64,000 nucleotides of DNA from Microbulbifer sp. YPW1 (GTDB taxonomy: Bacteria; Pseudomonadota; Gammaproteobacteria; Pseudomonadales; Cellvibrionaceae). The stretch spans positions 4,228,001 to 4,292,000 of the forward strand of contig NZ_CP055157.1 of NCBI RefSeq assembly GCF_013367775.1, in the 5' to 3' direction. Within the stretch, counting starts at the first letter, position 1; the number at the start of each line of letters is the position of its first letter. Below, piece after piece: positions 9,263 through 20,800 of the stretch. Position numbers and translations under genes: made by a program. Below the pieces are notes generated by a model that saw only the letters and a program-made list of their open reading frames with translations, had not been told where the DNA came from and ran no database searches.

Positions 9263-11100
9263 CGGGTGCCGTTGCCGTCGATGATCACTTCGGTGGTTTT
9301 GCCGGTGTGATAACGGAAGTGGTCTACCTCCAGGGCGACGGTGACGAGATCCGGGGCCGCTGCCGGTACCGGGACTTCGATCCAGTCGGAGACGAAGCTT
9401 TCTCCCGGTTGCAGCCGGGCGACGGTTGCTCCGCTGGCGACGGTGATGACGTCGCCGGTGTACTGCTGCACGTCTTGCAGGGTGAGCAGGTTGCCGTCGG
9501 CGTCTTCGAGGCGGATGCGGATCTCATCAGACGCGGTCTTGCCGTTGTTGCGGGCCATCAGTAGTTCAGTCTCAACCAAGGAGGTGTTCTCCAGGGTGAA
9601 GCGGAACTTGCCAAGGCCACCGCGATAGACGGTGTCGGACTCCAGCGACAGGCGCAGGGCGGCGTCGCCGACCATGACCTGATCCTGGGCGTGGATGAAC
9701 ACGGTCTCACCGGGCAGCGGCGACTGCTCGAGGCGCAGCTGGATATCGCTGAGGGTATCCAGTTTGGCGTAGCCGCCGATAACGATGGGCACTTCGACGA
9801 TGCCGCCGGCGGCGACACTGAAGCTGGCGGACTGGTGTTCGCGATTGGTGCCGTTGTCGCTGACGGTGGCGAACAGCTTGAGACCGGCAACATCGGCGCT
9901 GCCACGGTTCTGTACGCGGAAGCGCACTTCATTCATAACGCCGCGTTCCAGTACGGACTGGCCGTCGGCCGGTTCGATCACGGCGACGGAGAGTGCGGGC
10001 AGCAGCAGGCTGTGGCCGATGCTGGTGGCACCCTGGTCGTCTTCGGCGATGACGGTGTAACGGCGTTCGGCGGTGACGCCCTGGGCACCGGCAGTGAAGC
10101 CTTCATCCACGAAGGTGGTGGGGTTGCTGCTGTGGGGGATCAGTGCGCTGGTGATCTCCTGCAGGTTCTCTGCCCCCTCACCCACTTCTCCGGTGCCGCC
10201 TACATAGACCCGGTAGCCGGCAATGGCGGCACCGCTGTGCTGCCACTGCAGTTGCGGGCTGCCGTCGGCATTGATGGTGATGCTGAGGTCGCTCACCGGC
10301 AGCAGGCCGAAGTTGAGGTAGGCGGTGTCGCTGGGCGCGGACTCGTTGCCGGCTTCGTCCAGTGCGGTAATCGCATAGGCGTGCTGGCTCTCACTGGGGT
10401 TGGCATCCAGGGCGATGGGCTCGGGGATACCAGTCTGCAGCGGGATAACGTTCTGCAGTTCTTCCGCGGTGACGTTCACCCCTTCCCCAACACCGAGGCG
10501 GTAGAGGTTGTAGGTGAGTGCGGCGCCCTCTTCTGTATTGCCTTCGGCGTCTACGCTGGGTGCACTCCAGGTGGCAACGATGCCGGCACCGTTCAGCTCC
10601 AGGGCCAGGTCAGCCGGCGCGGCCGGGGCGATGCTGTCGGCGCTGACCGCGACCGGTGCACTCAGGGCACTGACGGCGATCTGGTCGTTACTGCGGCGCT
10701 CACTGGCGATGGCGTAGTAGTACTGGCCATCGCTGGGAAGCTGGTCTGTGGTCTGGGTCTCGGACAGGCGCGCCAGTTCGGTGAACTCGGTGTCGCTCTC
10801 GGCGCGGCGGTACAGGACGTAACGTGCCTCTTCGACCGGATCCCACTCGAGGGCAACGCCGGCGTTGGGCTGGGCCACCGCCTTGAGGTTCTGCGGGATG
10901 TCCAGCGGTGGCAGGTCGCCCTGGTACACCTGGAAGGCATTGCGCACGCGCACTTTGTTGCCGAGGTTATCCAGATCGTCGGCGGCCTGATAGCTGAAGC
11001 TGAGGCTTTCCACACTGGGGTTACCCGCGTCGTCCTGGCCGGCGCTGGTGGGTAGCGTGAAGCTGCCCACCCACAGGCTCGCCTTCGAGGGACTGGGCAT
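9115..11100 (-). pseudogene. Giant exported protein, FN3 segment (frame 3)
   Basis: Coding sense runs from about 11085 (SLWVGSFTLPTSAGQDDAG) to about 9265; the first codons and the last ~50 codons of this open frame are read-through. It contains FN3-like domains (ALEWDPVEEARYVLYRRAES; PQLQWQHSGAAIAGYRVYVGG) and beta-sandwich repeats. There is no ribosome site or signal sequence at its ATG, so it is an internal part of the giant protein and not a separate gene. Confidence 0.75.
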
Positions 11101-11854
11101 CGCGGGTCAGGCTGATGCCGGTGCTGTACTCGGCGATGGCGATGTTGTCGAGCTGCGGGATCAGCGTGGGCTGGGCGCCGGGCTTCACTTCATCGTTCAG
11201 TTTGGCGACCACTTCCACCAGCAACCCATTCTGTTCATCCACCTGCAGGGGTTCACCGGGGTTGAGGGTCAGTGCGATCACTTCCGGTCCCTTGGCGTCG
11301 ATCAACAGGGTGCCGCCCTGTTCGATGGTGGTGCCGCGGTTGCCGACGTCGTCGTGGGCGGACATCACGGCATACGCGGTGCCCGAGAGCATGCCGGGCT
11401 CGATGACGAAGCTGCCGGTATACAGGGTGTCGTCACTGTAGTCTTTGCTCAGCTCTACCGTGAGCGGGACTCCGCCTTCCGGTACCAGGGCAAAGTAGGG
11501 TTGGTTGCGCAGGGGCTCATCGAACTGCACTTCGAGTTCAACGGTGCCCGGAGCGTGGCGGCCGGTGGCCGTATCCACTATGCCATTGGACTGATAAGTG
11601 ATGTTCAGGGCGTGGGGGCCTTCGCTGTCAGCAATGGCTTCAACCACGCTGGACAGGGCACTTTCCGTGGCGGCTTCGTTGACGGCGGTAACGGCATAGA
11701 AGTAATGCCCGTCTTCCGCCGGCAGGTCGCTGAACCTGGGTTCGCTCAGCAGCTGGCTGTTGAGCTTCTGCGCCTGCTGCGGGTTGCCGAAGGTGGCTAC
11801 TGCACGATACACGTTGTAGCCAGTAATGGTGTTGTTGGCATCGCTGCTTTCCAC
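11021..11854 (-). pseudogene. Giant exported protein, FN3/Ig segment (frame 2)
   Basis: Coding sense runs from about 11885 (GTDLLSWDLVESSDANN) to about 11085 (LTRDAQSLEG). The sequence is a continuation of the FN3 domain that the long upstream ORF begins (PANLAAIERE...), followed by an Ig-like domain (LLIDAKGPEVIALTLNPGEP). The join to the upstream ORF lies on a GGACAG/CTGTCC palindrome (11864-11880). The join to the next segment needs removal of one base near 11085. Confidence 0.75.
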
Positions 11855-14800
11855 CAGATCCCAGGACAGGAGATCTGTCCCAGCTCCCGCTCGATGGCGG
11901 CCAGGTTGGCCGGCGCATCCGGGATCGAGGTGTTGAGCTCGATGGTGCGCGCGGCACTGTGCGGGCCGAAGCCACCACTGCGGTTGGGATACTCCGCCGC
12001 GGCGGTGATGCTGTTCGCACCCTCTTCCAGGGTTACCTCGATCTGGAACTTGCCATAGCTGTTCACCAACTGCAGGTCCGCGGCGGGAGTGCCATCGCGA
12101 TACAGCTGCACCTGGGTGCCCTTCTCCGCATTACCCTGGATCAGAACCAGCGGCTGGTTGCTGATGCTGCCGTCCACCGGGGCGGTGATCTGCGGGGCGG
12201 CCGGTGGCGCCAGCAGTACCTCGAAGGTGTACTGGCCGATGGTGCTGTTTTCCCACACATCGAAGACTTTAACCGTGAGGGCGTGATCGCCATCGGTCAG
12301 CGTCTGCAATGTGAGGTTGCGACCGAAGGCACCATTGCTGGCGGCGTACTCGGTGCCGAGCAAGGTACCGTCCACGAAGAACTCGACGCGGGCAATGTCC
12401 GAGTCATCGCTGGCGGTGATCTCGAAGCGACCGTCCTGGGACAGCTGCGGTGCGGCGGCCAGGTCGAACTGGTCACTACCCTGCTGGTAGTGCGCGGCCT
12501 CGATCACCGGACCTTCGGTATCGGCTACCGGGGTAACAGCCACCGGGGTGACCTGCGGATCGCTGCCACCGGAGAGGTTGATCGCCGTTACTGCCACGTA
12601 ATAGGTGGTGCCGTTCTTCAGGCCGGCCAGGGACCAGGTGTGCTCGCTGTCCGCAGCGCTGCCTTTGCTCTGGACCTTCTTCGCCTGCAGGCCCTCCACC
12701 GAACTGAAGTTGGCCTCCTGCACATACACGGCGTAGTTCTTCAGCAGGTTGTAAGGAGCAACGCTGGACCAGGTAATGGCGACCTGGCTGCTCTTCGGTT
12801 CTGCGGTAACGGTGGCCGGGTTCGGCAACAGGGTGGTGCCGGCATCGGTCACACCGTTAGAGGTATTACCGGCGGCATCGTAAGCGTACACGCGGATCGG
12901 ATACGAGGTGGCCGGGTTGAGACCGGAGACCTGGTACTGTACCACGGCCGCGGGATCGGACAGGGATGCCAGCGGGATATCATCGATACGCCCGTCAGCG
13001 TCATCCACGAACGCCACTTTATAACCGGCCAGATCACCATCGCTGTTGGCAGATGGGTTCCAGCGCAGGGACAGGCTATCTGCGCCCGGCTCTACAATCA
13101 GGTTGGCGATCTCATCCGGCGCCTGCACATCTACCGGCACCGCAGAGGCAGACACAACCGCGGGGTTAAACAACGCCTGGGTGTCGTAGGCGACCACGGC
13201 AAAGTGCGCTTCGGTGGCGCGGGGCAAACCCTCCACACGGAACTGCTTGGTGCCCTGCCCCACTACGGCTACCGGGGTTTTACCCGCGATATCGGTAAAA
13301 GCGGACGCACTCTGATAGATACGGTACTCGTCGATATCGTTGCCGTTGGTGAACTCGTCGTAACTACTCCAATCCAGCAACAGGTCCGTACCGCGGCCAT
13401 TGGGATCGATCGACAGCGCGACCTGCCCCGGCGGGTTGTTATCGTAGCGGATCGAGGCGGAAGTGGGCGCACTCTCGTTACCCGCCGCATCGCGCACCAC
13501 AAACTCGATGGTGTTATCGCCCTGCAACAAAGCCACCTGTTTACTCCAGGTGGTCGCCGCCGACTCAATCACTTCGAGACTGCCATTAACCAGTACCGCA
13601 CTGCCGGCTTCTTTAGAACCGCTGAAGGTCTGGGCATTAACAGTAGTAATAGACGGATACTCGCCCAGCACCGTGGGTGCCGGTGGGGTGTAATCCAGTA
13701 CGAAGTTATAGGTCTTCTGGGTGGACAGGTTGCCGAGCTTGTCCGCGATGCGGGCAACGATCTGGTACTCGCCGTCTAGGAATGGGGCATCCGGGGTGAA
13801 TTGCACCTGGCCTTCGTAGAGGGCGACGGAGCCGGACAGGGCTACGCCGTTGCGTTTTACGGTCAGGGTGCTGGCTTCAAGGTCTATGCCGCTGCCTTCT
13901 TCGGTAACCACCACAGTGATAAATGGCGGTGCTACGTTCTGAGAGCCTGACGGATTCGCACCAGTAACAGAGGGGGCTTTGCTGTCGACATTAAAGCTCA
14001 GCATTACAGGTTCAGACTGGTTACCACTGAGATCTTGCGCAACCACGGAGATAGTGGATTCGCCCTCCGACAGGTAATAGCTACCGGACCAGTTTCCGGA
14101 GCCATTGGGCACAATCTCATTACCGTCAACCAGGATTGCAGTGTTGTCATCGCGACTACCGGAGATAGTAACCCAGCGCTTGCTGGAGGCGATTACAGCG
14201 GGAGCGACTGGCTGATCCAGAGACAAAGCCTCCGGCTGAGTGAGATCGATGATGACCTGGGTAGAGAACTTATCGTCTTCCGGCTCCAGCTCTATACCGT
14301 CTTGGTCTTGATCCATACCAAGCCCATTGGTACCGAAAATATCTGGTCCGATGTTGAGGGTATAGGAACCTTCCGATAGGGTCTCAGAGAAATCAACTTG
14401 ATAACGAATATCGTCCAATGAAGTTACAGAGAGCACGTCGATCGAGCCACCTGTAGCATCAACGAGCTCGAAATCACTGGCATCCAAAGTTGCGCTATCG
14501 ATACCGATGTTGAATTGAACAACAGTATTATTTATAGATGCATCGTGATAACCACTTGGCTCCACGCCTCGAACTCTCGGGGGCACGGTTATTTCAGCGA
14601 TATGAACCGTGCCAGCCTCACCGTAAGCACCCACATAGTGAGAACCACTGTTGCTAGTGATCCGTCCGGTGTTCAATCCGGTTACTGATTCATAGTAAAT
14701 AGCGATTCGACCACCGCTACCAGCGCCGGCGCGGCTACCGTATCCTCCATTTGCCTGAATGTAGCCATTGCTTCCCACAACTAATTCGCCAATATCAAGC

Positions 14801-17800
14801 CAGATAGAGCCGCCACTACCTCCACCCTTATAGTTCGTGCCGCCCGCACCATTCGCATAGATGAACCCGAAGTGCTGCAAGCGATCTGCTACTAACTTTA
14901 TGGCGCCACCACCTCTGTGGCCAATTTGGCTATCGTCCTGGTAACGGCCACCCATACCGAACTCTATAGGTGCTACAGCACTACCAAATATGGCATTGGT
15001 GGTACCCTCAGGCATTACGCCACCCAAGCCACCATAGCTTCCTCCGGATTTGTAGCCGACATCTTCCGCAGGAAGGTGCCCTTTACCACTGACGTCGATG
15101 TAAGAATTGGAACTGATATATATGTCTGACGCGGCCAGCGTGATGGCGGAAATGAAAGAATCAGACGCGGCAGGCGTAGTTATTTTACCGTTGTTTTGAA
15201 CACGAATTGACTCGAAGGAGTAATCCTGAGGCAGTTCAAGCGTAAACCCATCAACCACCATCGCATTATCGGCAACAGTAAACGCCCCGTCGGCCTCCAC
15301 GTATGCATTACTGTAGGACGAGCCCGTTATCCGCGCATTTAGATGGGCCCCATCGTCAATAATGGCTCGAACATTATAGAAGTGTATTGGAGTATCGATT
15401 TCGCCACTAATACGGAAAGGCGTATAAGCGCTGCTATTACTTCTATTTACGATTTGCAAGCGACCGTTATTAGCTGGCAACGACCGATCATAGAGATATA
15501 CCGTGCCAGGACCACCGTAAGCAGTAACACCAGAAGTTCCGGGCCCAGAGAGAGCCACAACATAGTTAAGTGGGTTAAAACCACTAATGGAATCATAATA
15601 AAGCGCTATTCGACCGCCCCCACCGGAAGCGGCATAGTAACCATAGCCACCTGAAGCCTCGATCCTGGTAGCACCGCTCCCAATGATTTCCGACGCTTCA
15701 ATCCAGATAGATCCACCACTACCGCCGCCGACATTTTGCGAGTAATTACCGTTAGCCAGAATGTCGCCATACACTTCAAAACGATTGGCGGCTACCAATT
15801 TGATGGCACCACCGCCACGGCTGCCTTGAACCGTTTCGTCTGCACCAAAACCACCGACACCAAACTCTGAGGGTGCCTTAAAAGATCCAAATAAAGCAGC
15901 GACCGATCCTGAAGAAGGATCAATCCCGCCCAAGCCACCATAACTGCCACCAGACTTCCAGTGGTTCCCTGACTCGGGACGACGCCCTCTGTTACTTATA
16001 TCTATATAAGAATTGGAGCTGATGTAAAAGTCATTTGCGCTTAAGGTAATACCAGAGGCAAATGAATCAGAAGCATATGGAGTAGTTATCTTGCCGCTGT
16101 TCTGAATATTAATGGATTCGAAAGTGTAGTCCTGAGGCAATTCAAGAGTAAAACCGTCGACCACCAATTGGTCGTTGGCAACGGAAAATTCACCAACGGC
16201 CTTCACATATACATTACTGTAAGATGAGCCAGTTATGTGCGCATTTAGGTGAGCACCCTCGTCTATAACGGCTCGAGCATTATAAAAATGTATCGGGGTA
16301 TCAATCTCACCGCTAATGCGGAAAGGCGTGTAAATGCTACTGTTACTTCTATTTACGATTTGCAATCGACCGTTATTAGAAGCTAACGACTTATCATAGA
16401 GATATACCGTGCCTGCACCGCCGTAACCAGTGACACCAGTAGTACCAGGCCCGGCAAGAGCGACCACATAGTTAAGCGGGTCAAACCCGCTAATAGAATC
16501 GTAGTAAAGCGCTATTCGACCGCCACCGCCAGAAGCTGCGTAGTAACCATAGCCACCTGAGGCCTCGATCTTGGTGGCGCCATTTCCAATGATTTCCGAA
16601 GCTTCAATCCAGATGGATCCGCCACTACCGCCTCCAACATTTTGGGCATAGTTACCATTGGCCAGAATATCGCCATACACCTCAAACCGATTGCTGGCTA
16701 CCAGCTTGATAGCGCCACCGCCACGGCTACCCTGAACAGAAGCGTCCGCGCCCAAACCACCAACACCAAAGTCTGTGGGCGATTTAAAAGAACCGAACAT
16801 TGGAGCGACAGTACCCGACGATGGATCTATTCCGCCCAACCCGCCATAACTGCCACCGGACTCCCAGTGGTCACCCGCGCTCGCGCGAAGTCCTTTATTA
16901 TTCAAATCGATATAAGAGTTCGAACTAATATAAAAATCGATCGCACTCAGCGTGATCCCTGCAGTGAAAGTCTCGGAAGCATATGGTGTGGTTAATTTTC
17001 CACTGTTTTTAATGGTAATGGAGGCAAAGCTATAGTCCTGAGCCAGTTCCAGTGTGTAGCCATCAATCAATAATGCATTGTTGGCAACTGTAAAATCTCC
17101 CAAAGCGGTGACGTAAACCGAACTGTGACCGCTACCGGAAATACTACTTGCAAGATGCGCCCCATCGTCTATTGATACACGAGCATCCTTAAATGTTAAA
17201 GGAGCTGAAAAATTTACATCCTTATCAACCCGAACCCTCAAATCTTCGAAGTAAATAGGGATATCAATAGTTCCGGTCAAAACATAGGCATCATAACTCT
17301 GACTAGTTCCACGATTTACAATCTGAAGTCGAGAATTTCCAGACGGTAGCGATCGATCAAAGAGATAAACTGTACCGGGACCGCCATATCCTGTCGCACT
17401 TGAGTAATTTGTTCCCGCCCTCGCGAACACGTCTCTAATGGTATCGATTCCACTGATAGAGTCGTAATAAATGGCCACTCGGCCACCACCACCAGTACCA
17501 GCCAAATAGCCTCTACCACCAGACGCTTCGACAAGCGTTGAACTGCCCCCGATTAGTTCTTTCGCTTCGATCCAGATCGAGCCACCACTACCGGCGCCAA
17601 CGTTTTGAAGACCACTCTGGCCATTGGCTAAAACATCTCCGTAGAGCTCAAATTTGTTATTAGCCACCAGCTTGATGGCACCGCCTCCCCGACTTCCCTG
17701 CACATTTGCATCCGCACCATTTCCGCCGACGCCAAAATCAATGGGAGATTCAACAGATCCGAATGTTGTTGCCACGGTTCCAGATGTAGGATCCACTCCA

Positions 17801-20800
17801 CCCGGGCCTCCATAGCTTCCGCCTGACTTCCAGTGATCACCGCTTTCAGGGCGAAGGCCTTTATTGCTAACGTCGATGTAGGAGTTACTGCTAACGTAGA
17901 AGTCCACAGAACTCAGAGTAATTCCCGAAGTGAAGGTATCAGAAGCTGCGGGTGTCGTGATCTTTGCACTATTCTTTAAAGTAATCTTTTCAAAGCTGTA
18001 ATCTTGCGGTAATTCCAGCGTATAACCATCTACAACTAGTTCATCATTTTCTGCGGAAAAATCGCCTTCGGCAGTTACATACACAGCGCTATAGCCTGAA
18101 CCAATAATTGGCAACCCCAGATGCACCCCTTCTTCCAGATAAACCTTTGCGTCTTTAAAGCTTACTGGCGCAGAAAACACTGCGTCTTTTGTGATACGCA
18201 CCTGAATATCTTCAAAATAGATCGGAACATCAATGCTCCCCGTCAAACTATACGGGCTATAACTACCACTCGTATCCCTATTGATGATTTGCAAACGCGC
18301 ATTATCGGATAGCACGGATCGATCATAGAGATACACTGTCCCCGGACCGCCATATCCTGTCGCACTTGAGTAATTTGTGCCGGCCCTGGCGAATACGTCT
18401 CTGATGGTGTCGATCCCACTGATAGAGTCGTAATAAATAGCCACTCGGCCACCACCACCGGTACCAGCCAAATAGCCTCTACCACCAGAAGCTTCGACAA
18501 GCGTTGCACTGCTCCCGATTAGTTCTTTCGTTTCGATCCAGATCGAGCCACCACTACCGGCGCCAACGTTTTGAAGACCACTCTGACCATTGGCTAAAAC
18601 ATCTCCATAGAGCTCAAATTTGTTATTGGCCACCAGTTTGATGGCACCGCCTCCCCGACTTCCCTGCACAGTTGCATCCGCGCCATTTCCGCCGACGCCA
18701 AAATCAACGGGAGATTCAACAGATCCGAATGTTGTTGCCACGGTTCCAGATGTAGGATCCACTCCACCCGGGCCTCCATAGCTTCCGCCTGACTTCCAGT
18801 GATCCCCGCCTACAGGTCGACGGCCTTTGCTGCTAACGTCGATGTAGGAGTTACTGCTAACGTAGAAGTCCACAGAACTCAGAGTAATTCCCGAAGTGAA
18901 GGTATCAGAAGCTGCGGGTGTCGTGATCTTTGCACTATTCCTTAAAGTAATAGTTTCGAAGCTGTAATCTTGAGATAGTTCGAGCGTAAACCCATCTACA
19001 ACTAGCGCATCATTATTTACAGAGAAATCGCCCTCAGCGGATACATATACCGTAGAGTAGGATTGCCCTGTCACCAATTCACTTAGTGTTGCCCCTTGCG
19101 CGATTACCGCTCGCGTATCTTTTAGATACACTGGCACATCTAGTTCACCAGAAATAATATATGGCTCGTACGCTGCACTAACACCTCTATTGATTATCTG
19201 AATTTGTGCATTATTATCCGCAAGGGATTTATCATATAAATAGACGGTTCCCGCACCACCGTACGCTGTAGCGCCTGAATAATTCCCTCCCGACCTAGCC
19301 AGAATTTTTTGTTGCGGATCAAACCCAGTTAAAGAGTCGAAATAGGCCGCGACTCGGCCACCACCGCCGGCGCCTCCCTGATAGGCGTTTCCACCACTAG
19401 CTTCTATCAGCATGTAGGCGCCGCCTATCAACTCAGAAGCATCAATCCAAATAGATCCACCGCTACCAGCGCCCGCCTGTGGAACCCCGGATTGCCCATT
19501 GGCCAATACTTGACCATAAACTTCTAACTTCCCAAGCGCGGTTAACTTAAGCGCTCCCCCCCCAAAGCTACCTTCGCTATCCGAGTCTTTTGGATAGCCA
19601 CCAACACCAAAATCCAGCGGTGCCGAAATTGATCCAAATGTTGAATTAGTCTCAAAAACACCAGGATCTCTACCGCCCAAGCCACCATAACTTCCTCCCG
19701 ATTTCCAGAATCCACCAGCAGGGTATCCCCGGCCATCGCCAGAGAGGTCAATTGACGAATATCTTCCGATAAAAATATTGCTAGCCGTCACGTCTAAAAG
19801 GCTTGGACCTTCTAAACGACGCGCGGTACTTAGCGTTGACGAATTGACTAAAGCCAACTCGCCTTCTAACGTAAATGCTCCATGCCCAATTACGTCAAAA
19901 CCATCTAATACAAAATCTCCAGACCCAAAGTCAGCTGCACCAGAAAATTCTATGATCGAATTTCCATCACCACTAATCTTCACGTTCGCCAAATTAACCC
20001 CATCTGGCAGAATCACTTTGGAGCCCATTAGTAAATAATTGAAATCAGCCGCAGCAGCTGCGTAATAGGCTTCACTGGATGGAGAACTATTTCTATTATG
20101 GATAATCGCCAATCCGGCTGAACTTTCTTCTGCAACAGCCGGCTCACCATCAACTGCCGCTGTCAACTCTATATTGTCAAAATGTCCGTTCGCCGCTGCC
20201 CCAGCAATTCGGAATGCATGGACGACTACATTTAACGATCTTGTTCCAGACGGGACATCAGCCGTAAAAAAACGATTCTCCCAAGCGCCATCAATAGTGG
20301 AATTCAGCCCACTGGACGATGTAGAAATAATCCCGCCGTCAGCATCCAGGAACTCAAAAATCATCTGACCTTCGTCAGACCCATCATAGGATGACTGTTT
20401 CCAACTGATGGAAACACTGACTTTGCCATTATCGAGCGTGGATTCAGATAAGCCAGGACGCACCAGGCTGACATTTTGTGAAATCTTGGATTCCGCGGTA
20501 TCGCTTCCACCATAAAAATAATAACGACCACCAAGTGGTGCAGGATAAGGGGTTGCAGTGCGGATCTGAGGATTTCCAGTAATGACATCCCAATATCGAA
20601 GACTTCCGTATTCCGCGTTAGCATTTTTTAGTGGTAACTTGACGCTGCCACCATCATGAAGATAAATAGTGCCCGGACCACCGTAGGCCTTTCCCGCTCC
20701 GCCCGTTGCGGACAGTTTTTCAATTGCCGAGTAGATAAAACCAGGCTGCGCATATACCGCTATCCTACCTCCACTACCTCCATTTCCATAAGAGCCGTTA

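Noticed and set aside
4350..13779. Long plus-strand open frames (4350-5213, 5586-6521, 7164-9044, 9691-11055, 11959-13779)
   Set aside because: They lie opposite the RHS and giant genes, have repetitive Val/Gly/Asp composition produced by the antisense of YD and FN3 repeats, and show no ribosome sites or families.
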